DNA of 12,053 nt from JBAYVY01 sp041674345 (GTDB lineage: Bacteria; Planctomycetota; Phycisphaerae; Phycisphaerales; Zrk34): positions 1-12,053 of the forward strand of contig JBAYVY010000069.1 of the NCBI GenBank assembly GCA_041674345.1. The letters are read 5' to 3'. Numbering within the stretch: position 1 is the first letter of the stretch; each line of letters starts with the position of its first letter. The notes beneath the pieces are model-generated. The model was not told the origin of the DNA. It saw only the letters and a program-made list of their open reading frames with translations, and ran no database searches. Of the stretch, positions 6,037-12,053 are shown one piece after another. The position numbers and the translations under genes were made by a program.

Positions 6037-7437
6037 ATGGGTGAAGCGTATCCAATCGAATCCGTCGCCACCAAACACGTGCGGACCCAACACCGCGTCA
6101 TTCAAAGCGCGATCCCCCACCCCGATTCCGTGGCGCTGCTCAAACGTCTTCGCGAAATCGAGCCGCTCTGCATGGAAGGACAGCCCCCAATCGTCTGGGA
6201 CCGCGGCGAAGGGTTCTACGTCTTCGACGCGCACGGCAATCAGTGGCTTGACTTTTCCAGCGGCGTGCTCATCACCAACGCCGGCCACGCGCGCAAGCCG
6301 ATGGTCGATGCCATCACCCGCATCGCACAGCACGGCCTGCTGACCAGCTATTGCTTCCCCCACCGCCTGCGAGCCGAACTGGTCGCCGCTCTGCAAAAAG
6401 TCGCACCCCGACGCGATGACAAAGTCATGCTGCTCAGCACCGGCAGCGAAGCCGACGAACTGTGCATCAAACTGTCGCGCGAACACGCACGCCGCTCCGG
6501 TAAAACCAACCCCGTCTTCGTAACCTTCGTCAATGCGTTTCACGGTCGCACCCTGGGCTCGCAACTCGCCGGCGGCGTTCCCTCCCTCAAAGAATGGATC
6601 GGCTACCGCGATGAGCACTTCATCCAGGTGCCGTTCCCCGACGGCGGCATCCGCAGCAACCCGCGGGACAACGACTTCGCCGCGTTTGAACGCACACTGC
6701 GCGAACAAAACATCCACCCCGACCGCGTCTGCGGCGTGATGACCGAAACCTACCAGGGCGGCAACTCCAGCTTCGCTCCCCCGGAATATATGCAATTGCT
6801 TCGCCGTTGGTGCGACAAGCATGACGCGATACTCATCATGGACGAAGTGCAGTCCGGCTTCGGTCGCACCGGCAAGTTCTGGGGCTTCGAGCATTACGGC
6901 ATCACCCCCGATCTGATCGCCTGCGGCAAGGGCATCAGCGGCGCGCTGCCCCTCAGCGCCGTCATCGGTCGCAAGGATTTGATGGACCAGTTCCCCCCAG
7001 GCAGCATGACCAGCACACACTCCGGCAACCCCGTCTGCTGTGCCTCAGCGCTGGCCAGTCTGCAAATCATTCAAAATGAAAAACTCGTCGAAAATGCCGA
7101 GAAAATGGGCCAAATCATGCAAAACGAATGCGCCCGCATTCAAAAGAAATTCGCCGACGTCATCGTCGCACACCACGGCAAGGGACTGGTCGCTTCGCTG
7201 CATTGCGTTACTTCCGGGGGCGGGAACAAGGAACCCGATGCGAAACTCGCGTGGCTGGTCGTCATCGAAGCCGTGCGTCGCGGCGTGATGCTGTTCGCCC
7301 CCGTCGGTTTCGCCGGCGCCAGCGTCAAACTCTGTCCGCCCCTGCTCATCACCGAGGACGCCGTGCGCGAAGGCATGGCCGTCATTGAGGAGTCATTCGA
7401 GCATGTCCTGCAAACACGACACCACGCAAGCGTCTGA
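6037..7437 (+). CDS. class III pyridoxal-phosphate aminotransferase
   Basis: This 466-residue enzyme has the fold-type I marks of class III aminotransferases: GSEA (136-139) and FHG (168-170) for cofactor phosphate and ring contacts, D269 in IMDEVQSGFGRTG for the pyridine nitrogen, K298 in ACGKGIS for the Schiff base, and T327-H328 in STHSGNP. Family members move an amino group, often a terminal one (GABA, ornithine, beta-alanine), to 2-oxoglutarate or pyruvate; a few decarboxylate dialkylglycines. The EVQSGFGRTG and PLSAVIG surroundings are GabT-like, but the true donor cannot be read from sequence by eye. An N-terminal extension of about 45 residues precedes the part that aligns with usual family starts. 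The start is set by TAGGGAG eight bases upstream. It is the first gene of a four-gene operon, and its end overlaps the M20 gene by 35 bases. Confidence 0.93.
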   Translation: MGEAYPIESVATKHVRTQHRVIQSAIPHPDSVALLKRLREIEPLCMEGQPPIVWDRGEGFYVFDAHGNQWLDFSSGVLITNAGHARKPMVDAITRIAQHGLLTSYCFPHRLRAELVAALQKVAPRRDDKVMLLSTGSEADELCIKLSREHARRSGKTNPVFVTFVNAFHGRTLGSQLAGGVPSLKEWIGYRDEHFIQVPFPDGGIRSNPRDNDFAAFERTLREQNIHPDRVCGVMTETYQGGNSSFAPPEYMQLLRRWCDKHDAILIMDEVQSGFGRTGKFWGFEHYGITPDLIACGKGISGALPLSAVIGRKDLMDQFPPGSMTSTHSGNPVCCASALASLQIIQNEKLVENAEKMGQIMQNECARIQKKFADVIVAHHGKGLVASLHCVTSGGGNKEPDAKLAWLVVIEAVRRGVMLFAPVGFAGASVKLCPPLLITEDAVREGMAVIEESFEHVLQTRHHASV

Positions 7438-9142
7438 CGCAACCCTGACATCACTGGCCGATCATGCCCGATCACCGGCGTTCCGCGATGAAACCGTCGC
7501 GCTGCTGCTGGAATTGTGTCGCATCGACACGACGACCCATCCCGACGTGTCCATGATGGCGCAACATGAAGCCGCCTGTTTCAAGCTGATCCGGCAGGCA
7601 TTGACCGATGCCGCCGCGATACTGAACGGCCAATTCACGCGGCAGCCGATCAACCCGAAAATCGCCGACCACCCGTTCTATTCAAAACCCGCGTACACCA
7701 TCGTCCCGCCGACCAATACGCTGCTCAGCGCGGAACAAACCTATCGTGATCGCGCCAACATGCTGTTCACCACCGGCGACGCGGCGCAATGGGGGCTGGC
7801 GGTGAATGCGCATGTTGATGTGGTGCATCCATACATTCCGCCGCGCGTCGAGGGTTCGACGGTTTACGGTCGCGGCTCATGCGATGACAAAGGCCCGTTG
7901 GTCTCGATCATCGGCGCGCTGCGGCTGGTCGCCGAATATCTGCGGAAAAACAAGCTGAAACTCTCCAAACCCCTCACCGCCATGTTCGTCATCGAAGAAG
8001 AAATGGGCGGCAACGGCTCGCTGTCGGCGGCGATGGATCGGACATTGCGAAAACGCTACGACACCATCGCCGTACTGGAATGTTGCGGTTCTCAGATTCA
8101 CCCCGGCAACCGCGGCGCGGTGTGGTACAAAGTCGAAGGCGACGTGCCAGGCGGTCGCGCGCTGGAGGCCGCCGCGTTCGTCATCGAACAGATGGAACGC
8201 GAGGGCCGCGCCGTCAAATCCGAAAGCCGGCACGAACTGTTCCCCCATCGCCCCGTGCAAACCTGTCACGGCATACTCGGATCGTTCGGGCAACACCCCT
8301 CCCGCATCTGCGGCGAAATCGCCTTCGACATCCTCATGGACCACGCTTCACGCCCCCGGGATGAAGCGTTTTCGACGCGGCTTGGTGACGTGCTGGAATC
8401 GGGCCTCGCCGAATACATCGGACTGTACGGCGATAAAACCAAAGTCGCCGACCCGATCACCGGCAAACCCAAAGTCGATCACCATTACGACCTGCAAACC
8501 ACCGACCGCGGCTGGCGCGTCACGGTACACGGCGCAACCGGTCATATGGGTTCGATCCTCGAAAACGACGGTGCCATCACCAAGGCCGCCGCGATGATTC
8601 GCGCCCTGATTTATAGCCGTGCTTCTTTAGAACAATCGGCCGGGTGCGCGATCGCCCCGCGACTGGCTGATAAGACCGACGCGAACCACCTGTTGATGGA
8701 GGGCGGGCAGGGCTTTCTGCCGACCCACGCGATGGCGGACATACAGCGGCGTCTGGCAGGGGCGGCGCAACGCGGTCTGGATGCCTACCTGCGTCTGATG
8801 GGTTCCACCGCCGAGAACCTGCGCGTCACATTCGAGAAACTACACAACGCCGCGTTCGCCGGCCCGCGCGATTCACCCGCGATGGTCGATGCGCTGCGAT
8901 CCGCCCATGAAGCCGGCGTCCCGATCCCCGAACAATCGCAGGTAAAAGGGTGGGACGTGTCATGCGATTCACGCATTTTCGCCTGTGAATACAGCGATTT
9001 GACGGTGCTGACGATGGGACCGGGCCTGCTCCGGCACGCCCATGCCGACGACGAACAGATCAGCATTGACGAACTGATGAGGTTTACGGAACTGATGGCT
9101 CGATTCATCCTCAAACAATGCGGCACGGTGTGTGCCGGGTAA
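7403..9142 (+). CDS. M20-family metallopeptidase or amidohydrolase, long form
   Basis: The 579-residue product has the two-zinc site of the M20 family: H137-x-D139 in NAHVDVVH, bridging D161 in GRGSCDDKG, the glutamates of EEEMGG (198-200; E199 the likely base, E200 the ligand) and H547 in RHAHADDE. H381 in GATGHMGS lies in the lid domain and probably reaches the other subunit's active site, as in DapE and carboxypeptidase G2. The family hydrolyses peptide or N-acyl amide bonds (dipeptides, acetylornithine, succinyl-diaminopimelate). It is longer than usual (about 380-450), mainly by an extension before the HxD motif and a larger middle domain. I chose the ATG at 7403 because GAGGAG lies ten bases upstream; a TTG at 7385 is also in frame. 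The gene overlaps the aminotransferase end and is 13 bases from the oxidoreductase. Substrate unknown. Confidence 0.9.
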   Translation: MSCKHDTTQASDATLTSLADHARSPAFRDETVALLLELCRIDTTTHPDVSMMAQHEAACFKLIRQALTDAAAILNGQFTRQPINPKIADHPFYSKPAYTIVPPTNTLLSAEQTYRDRANMLFTTGDAAQWGLAVNAHVDVVHPYIPPRVEGSTVYGRGSCDDKGPLVSIIGALRLVAEYLRKNKLKLSKPLTAMFVIEEEMGGNGSLSAAMDRTLRKRYDTIAVLECCGSQIHPGNRGAVWYKVEGDVPGGRALEAAAFVIEQMEREGRAVKSESRHELFPHRPVQTCHGILGSFGQHPSRICGEIAFDILMDHASRPRDEAFSTRLGDVLESGLAEYIGLYGDKTKVADPITGKPKVDHHYDLQTTDRGWRVTVHGATGHMGSILENDGAITKAAAMIRALIYSRASLEQSAGCAIAPRLADKTDANHLLMEGGQGFLPTHAMADIQRRLAGAAQRGLDAYLRLMGSTAENLRVTFEKLHNAAFAGPRDSPAMVDALRSAHEAGVPIPEQSQVKGWDVSCDSRIFACEYSDLTVLTMGPGLLRHAHADDEQISIDELMRFTELMARFILKQCGTVCAG

Positions 9143-9155
9143 CCGGAGCGTTTTC

Positions 9156-10337
9156 ATGGACAAGATTCGACTGGGCGTGATCGGAACCGGATCGGTGGTG
9201 CGCGAGATTTACCAGCACCTGTATTTTCGCAGCGACTATTCGCATATACTGCGAATCGAGGCGGCGGCCGACCCGAACGTCGCGGCGCTGAAAGATTTCT
9301 GTGATCGTTATCAGATACCCGAAAATCGACGATTCAGCGACTATAAAAAAATGCTCATGCAAGTGGCGCTGGACGCCGTGCAGATCAACACGCCCGATTC
9401 GCTGCACCGTCAGCCGACCGTGGACGCTCTGAACGCCGGGCTGGACGTGATGGTGCCCAAACCGCTGGCCGACAAGATCACCGACGCGCACGCGATGTTG
9501 TCGGCGTTGAAAAAGTCGGGCCGGTTGATGGGCGTCGATTTCCACAAGCGGGAAGACCCGCGACTCAAGGAAGCCGCGGCCCGTTATCAGCAGGGGCAGT
9601 ACGGTTCGCTGCAAACGTCGGTGTGGTACATGATCGACAAGTTGTTGGTGGCGGACCCGAATCATCAGCCGCGGTTTTTCGCGTCACCCGATTTCGCTGA
9701 GAAAAACTCGCCGATTTCGTTCCTGACCGTTCATATGGCCGACGCCTTGATCCGCATTGTGAACCTGCGCCCGGTGAAGGTGCGCGCGACCGCATGGAGC
9801 CAGAAACTGCCGTCGCTGAAGCCGCTCGCCGTGAAGGGTTACGACCTTTGCGACACGGAACTGACGTTCGAGAACGGCGCGACATCGCACATCATCACCG
9901 GCTGGCATCTGCCGAATGCGGCCCATGCGACGACGGTGCAATCAGCGCGGCTGATCTGTACCGACGGAATGCTGGACCTGGGCCTCGACACGCCGGGCTA
10001 CCACGAACTGGGAAGCGAGGGGATACTCGAGCGCAATCCGCTGTTTAGAAACTTTGAAGCCGACGGGCGGGTGACGGGCTACGGCATGTCTTCGCCCGGA
10101 CGGATTTATGATAAGTTCCTCCGCGCGTCCAACGGGCAACTGGCGAACGAGCATCGCGCGGCGATGTCTTCGCCGGTGGAGCTGGGTTTCTGGACAACGG
10201 CGGTACTCGAAGCGGCGGAGTTGTCGTTGCAACAGGGTTGCCCAAGCGACAACGGGGCCGTTGCAGGTATTGAGATTGATCTGATCCAACTGATCCGCAA
10301 GCAACTGGGTGCCGAGGCCGATGGATATTTGGGGTAA
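9156..10337 (+). CDS. Gfo/Idh/MocA-family NAD(P)-dependent oxidoreductase
   Basis: The 393-residue product starts MDKIRLGVIGTGSVV, a Rossmann nucleotide site (G7, G10, G12), and has INTPDSLHRQPTVDAL followed by VPKPLA. There K102-P103 match the family's EKP motif, with the glutamate replaced by proline. H193 and D196 in TVHMADALI fit the usual catalytic H-x-x-D position. These enzymes oxidise or reduce sugars, inositols, amino-sugar derivatives, biliverdin and other compounds. The substrate here cannot be told. I place the start at the ATG with GGAG seven bases upstream; a GTG at 9132 is also in frame but overlaps the M20 stop and has no better site. It lies 13 bases after the M20 gene and 20 before the dehydrogenase gene, so it belongs to the same operon. 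Confidence 0.92.
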   Translation: MDKIRLGVIGTGSVVREIYQHLYFRSDYSHILRIEAAADPNVAALKDFCDRYQIPENRRFSDYKKMLMQVALDAVQINTPDSLHRQPTVDALNAGLDVMVPKPLADKITDAHAMLSALKKSGRLMGVDFHKREDPRLKEAAARYQQGQYGSLQTSVWYMIDKLLVADPNHQPRFFASPDFAEKNSPISFLTVHMADALIRIVNLRPVKVRATAWSQKLPSLKPLAVKGYDLCDTELTFENGATSHIITGWHLPNAAHATTVQSARLICTDGMLDLGLDTPGYHELGSEGILERNPLFRNFEADGRVTGYGMSSPGRIYDKFLRASNGQLANEHRAAMSSPVELGFWTTAVLEAAELSLQQGCPSDNGAVAGIEIDLIQLIRKQLGAEADGYLG

Positions 10338-10357
10338 GTAAACTGAAGGGCGTTTTT

Positions 10358-11641
10358 ATGACAAGCGTCACGCAAGTTCCCGCGTCCAATCACAGCATCT
10401 ACCACACGGCCTTGACGAACTTCGACCAGGTCGCGGTTCAACTGAAAGGCGAATTTCCAGCGGAATTACTGGACAAAATCCGTTTACCGCGGGAACGGAT
10501 CGAACTGCGTCTGGCGCCGCAGATGCAGGACGGCCGGCTTCAGAATATCCGCGCGTTCATTGTTCGACACAGCGACGCGCTGGGGCCTGCCAAGGGCGGC
10601 ATCCGCATGGCGCCGAATGTCGATCTGGACGCGGTGACGGGTCTGGCGATGGAAATGACCTGGAAGTGCGCGTTGATCGGTGTGCCGTTCGGCGGGGGCA
10701 AGAGCGGCATCGTGGCCGACCCTCGCAAGATGAGCGCGTTCGACAAGGAGACGATCATACGGTCGTTCACCCGCAACGCCCGTCGCCACATCGGTCCGCG
10801 CATTTATGTGCCGGCTCCCGACATGGGGACGAATGAAGCGGATATGGGCCATGTCAAGGATACGATCAGTTTCGCCGACGGCGCGGCGATCACGGACGGA
10901 TGCTTTGTCACGGGCAAGCCGGTGATTTTGGGCGGCATTCCCGGACGGCGCGAGGCGACGGGCCGGGGTGTGGCCATCACCGCGCATCAGGCGTTGGCGC
11001 AGTTGGGCATTGACCCGCATCGCGCCACCGCGATCGTGCAGGGTTTCGGCAACGTCGGTTCCATCGCGGCATTGCAACTCCAACAATTGGGCATTCGTGT
11101 GCTGGGCGCGAGTGATGTGGACGGCGCGGTGTTCAATCCGAACGGCATAGACGTTGCGGCGTTGGCTGAACACAATCTGCGTGTCGGTTCGGTGGCGGGT
11201 TTCGCCGGCGGCTCGGCGATTGACGGGGGCGCGTTGCTGGAACAGCCGTGCGACATCCTGGTGCCGGCGGCGTCGGGCGGACAGATCACCGAGGCCAACG
11301 CGGCGCAGTTGCGATGCCGGTTGATCGTGGAGGGCGCCAACGGACCGACCACGCCCGAGGCGGATCGTGTGCTTGCCGATCGCGGCATCCTGGTGGTGCC
11401 GGACATTCTGGCCAACGCGGGCGGCGTGTTCGTTTCATATCTGGAATACACGCAGGAAACGCAGCAGGAACAAATCACCGAAGAGGAAGTGAACACGCGA
11501 CTGACGCATCGCATGACGGCCCGATATGCCGCTGTGCGAAATCTTGCGAAGGAGCGTGGCGTCACGATGCGGCAGGCGGCGATGCAGGCGGCGGTTCGCA
11601 GCGTGTGCCAGGCCGTGATCGCGCGCGGGGCGTTGCCGTAG
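10358..11641 (+). CDS. gdhA: glutamate dehydrogenase (Glu/Leu/Phe/Val family)
   Basis: The 427-residue enzyme converts glutamate to 2-oxoglutarate plus ammonium, or the reverse. It carries K79 in GPAKGGIRM, K103 in MTWK, catalytic K115 in GVPFGGGKSG and D155 in VPAPDMGT. These are spaced exactly as K89, K113, K125 and D165 of the clostridial enzyme, by my recollection. The lysine in KGGIR binds the substrate side-chain carboxylate and so favours glutamate over leucine. The Rossmann site is GFGNVG (229-234), and D253 at the end of the second strand suggests NAD use, with low certainty. EGANGPTTPEAD and PDILANAGGVFVSYLEY complete the signature. GAAGGG lies seven bases before the start. As the last gene of the aminotransferase operon it would regenerate 2-oxoglutarate and release ammonium. 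The symbol is by family only; a gudB- or rocG-like name would fit equally. Confidence 0.95.
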   Translation: MTSVTQVPASNHSIYHTALTNFDQVAVQLKGEFPAELLDKIRLPRERIELRLAPQMQDGRLQNIRAFIVRHSDALGPAKGGIRMAPNVDLDAVTGLAMEMTWKCALIGVPFGGGKSGIVADPRKMSAFDKETIIRSFTRNARRHIGPRIYVPAPDMGTNEADMGHVKDTISFADGAAITDGCFVTGKPVILGGIPGRREATGRGVAITAHQALAQLGIDPHRATAIVQGFGNVGSIAALQLQQLGIRVLGASDVDGAVFNPNGIDVAALAEHNLRVGSVAGFAGGSAIDGGALLEQPCDILVPAASGGQITEANAAQLRCRLIVEGANGPTTPEADRVLADRGILVVPDILANAGGVFVSYLEYTQETQQEQITEEEVNTRLTHRMTARYAAVRNLAKERGVTMRQAAMQAAVRSVCQAVIARGALP

Positions 11642-11670
11642 CGATGTCGGGCGGATGCGATGCGCAAGAT

Positions 11671-11699
11671 TTGACACCGGCATGGATGATTCGGATGAT
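11671..11699 (+). promoter_or_regulatory. candidate promoter of the serine tRNA
   Basis: A perfect TTGACA (11671-11676) is followed after 17 bases by GATGAT (11694-11699, 4 of 6 match to TATAAT). The expected start near 11706 is about ten bases before the tRNA. The -35 is convincing, the -10 weak. Confidence 0.5.
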
Positions 11700-11716
11700 G
11701 ATGAGTCGAACACTCG

Positions 11717-11804
11717 GGTGGGGTGCCAGAGTGGTCGAATGGACCGGTCTTGAAAACCGGCAAGGGCCTCGTGCTCTTCGTGGGTTCGAATCCCACCCCC
11801 ACCG
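11717..11804 (+). tRNA. tRNA-Ser(UGA)
   Basis: This 88-nt cloverleaf has an acceptor stem GGTGGGG pairing fully with CCCCACC (11797-11803) and discriminator G. The anticodon stem is CCGGT/ACCGG (11744-11748 and 11756-11760) with loop CTTGAAA, so the anticodon is TGA, reading UCA and related serine codons. A long variable arm (about 11761-11779) is typical of serine tRNAs. The T arm is GTGGG-TTCGAAT-CCCAC. The terminal CCA is not encoded (TTTT follows) and must be added afterwards. Confidence 0.97.
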
Positions 11805-11890
11805 TTTTACTGAGTTTGCCGCCGCTTCTCGGATGGTAGCCGTTCACGGATTTCAATGCAACAGGGCGGGCTTGACCGATATAGCCGGGG
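11805..11890. other. gap between tRNA-Ser and IS66-type gene
   Basis: These 86 bases should contain the left end of the insertion element. GTAGCCGTTCACGG (about 11836-11849) is a possible part of a terminal inverted repeat, but the partner end is outside the window, so this cannot be tested here. I see no strong terminator hairpin after the tRNA. Confidence 0.3.
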
Positions 11891-12053
11891 ATGACGGATG
11901 ACCAGATCGAATCGTTGAGCGAGCCGCAGTTGATCGCGTTGGTGCGTGAACTACTCGCGCGTCTGGGGCGACTGGAGGTTCGGGTTGCCGAGCTTGAAGC
12001 GGAGAATGCGCGGCTGAAGAAGAATTCGTCGAACTCGTCCAAGCCGCCGAGCA
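11891..12053 (+). CDS. IS66-type transposase, N-terminal part (cut by window edge)
   Basis: The first 54 residues are visible: a short acidic helix, then a leucine-zipper-like coiled coil (about 14-42, LIALVRELLARLGRL and VAELEAENARL) ending in KKNSSNSSKPPS. This coiled coil plus NSSNSSKPPS run is the hallmark of IS66-type transposases, where it precedes a zinc-finger and the DDE domain, both outside the window. An in-frame TAG at 11882-11884 makes the ATG at 11891 the earliest possible start; GGGG lies right against it, so no well-spaced ribosome site is seen. It cannot be said whether the element is intact. Confidence 0.85.
   Translation, partial: MTDDQIESLSEPQLIALVRELLARLGRLEVRVAELEAENARLKKNSSNSSKPPS

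Noticed and set aside
5776..7020. 414-codon open frame on the minus strand
   Set aside because: It is antisense to the aminotransferase and the end of the regulator gene and runs through the intergenic palindrome; no family signature.
11248..11901. 217-codon plus-strand frame across the tRNA
   Set aside because: It is a shifted frame of the glutamate dehydrogenase that continues through the tRNA.
10987..12042. 351-codon minus-strand frame across the tRNA
   Set aside because: It runs through the tRNA and antisense to the glutamate dehydrogenase and the transposase start; serine/arginine-rich low-complexity product typical of a shadow frame.
1..12053. CRISPR array, phage defence system or integrase
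   Set aside because: I looked for regularly spaced repeats, nuclease or defence motifs and integrase signatures and found none within the window.

Overview
The window looks like a piece of a Planctomycetota-type chromosome, perhaps Phycisphaerae-like. It is GC-rich, it has a membrane operon of DUF4350 and DUF4129 proteins with a B-box-like protein, and it has an intergenic palindrome of the ACGGAG kind that is common in that phylum. This is a judgement from gene style; no rRNA or other marker is present to prove it. I see 10 protein-coding genes (two cut by the window edges) and one tRNA.

Left part, minus strand, 4556 down to 1: a DEAD-box RNA helicase (RhlE-like) is followed by four membrane-associated genes in the same direction. 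These are a B-box-like zinc-finger protein with one membrane helix, a multi-pass membrane protein, a DUF4129 protein and a DUF4350 protein that runs off the left edge. The last four overlap by 4, 4 and 8 bases, so they are translationally coupled. In related genomes such sets usually sit with a MoxR ATPase and a DUF58 protein, which may lie beyond the left edge.

Middle, 4557-4843: a 287-base divergent control region. It holds a candidate helicase promoter with a leader of about 140 nt, a 10-bp tandem repeat, a compact 15-bp palindrome, and a 10-bp-arm inverted repeat that straddles a possible promoter of a LacI-family regulator.

Right part, plus strand, 4844-11641: the LacI-type regulator is followed, after a 131-base gap filled mainly by a dispersed palindromic repeat, by a tight four-gene operon. 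The genes are a class III aminotransferase, a long M20 metallopeptidase, a Gfo/Idh/MocA oxidoreductase and a glutamate dehydrogenase. The most economical reading is a regulated catabolic pathway: M20 frees an amine or amino acid from an amide or peptide, the aminotransferase moves its amino group to 2-oxoglutarate, and glutamate dehydrogenase recycles the glutamate and releases ammonium. The oxidoreductase would act on a substrate I cannot name. The substrate is unknown, and this operon is the best candidate for an undescribed system here.

Right end: tRNA-Ser(UGA) with its own plausible promoter, then the first 54 codons of an IS66-type transposase cut by the window edge.
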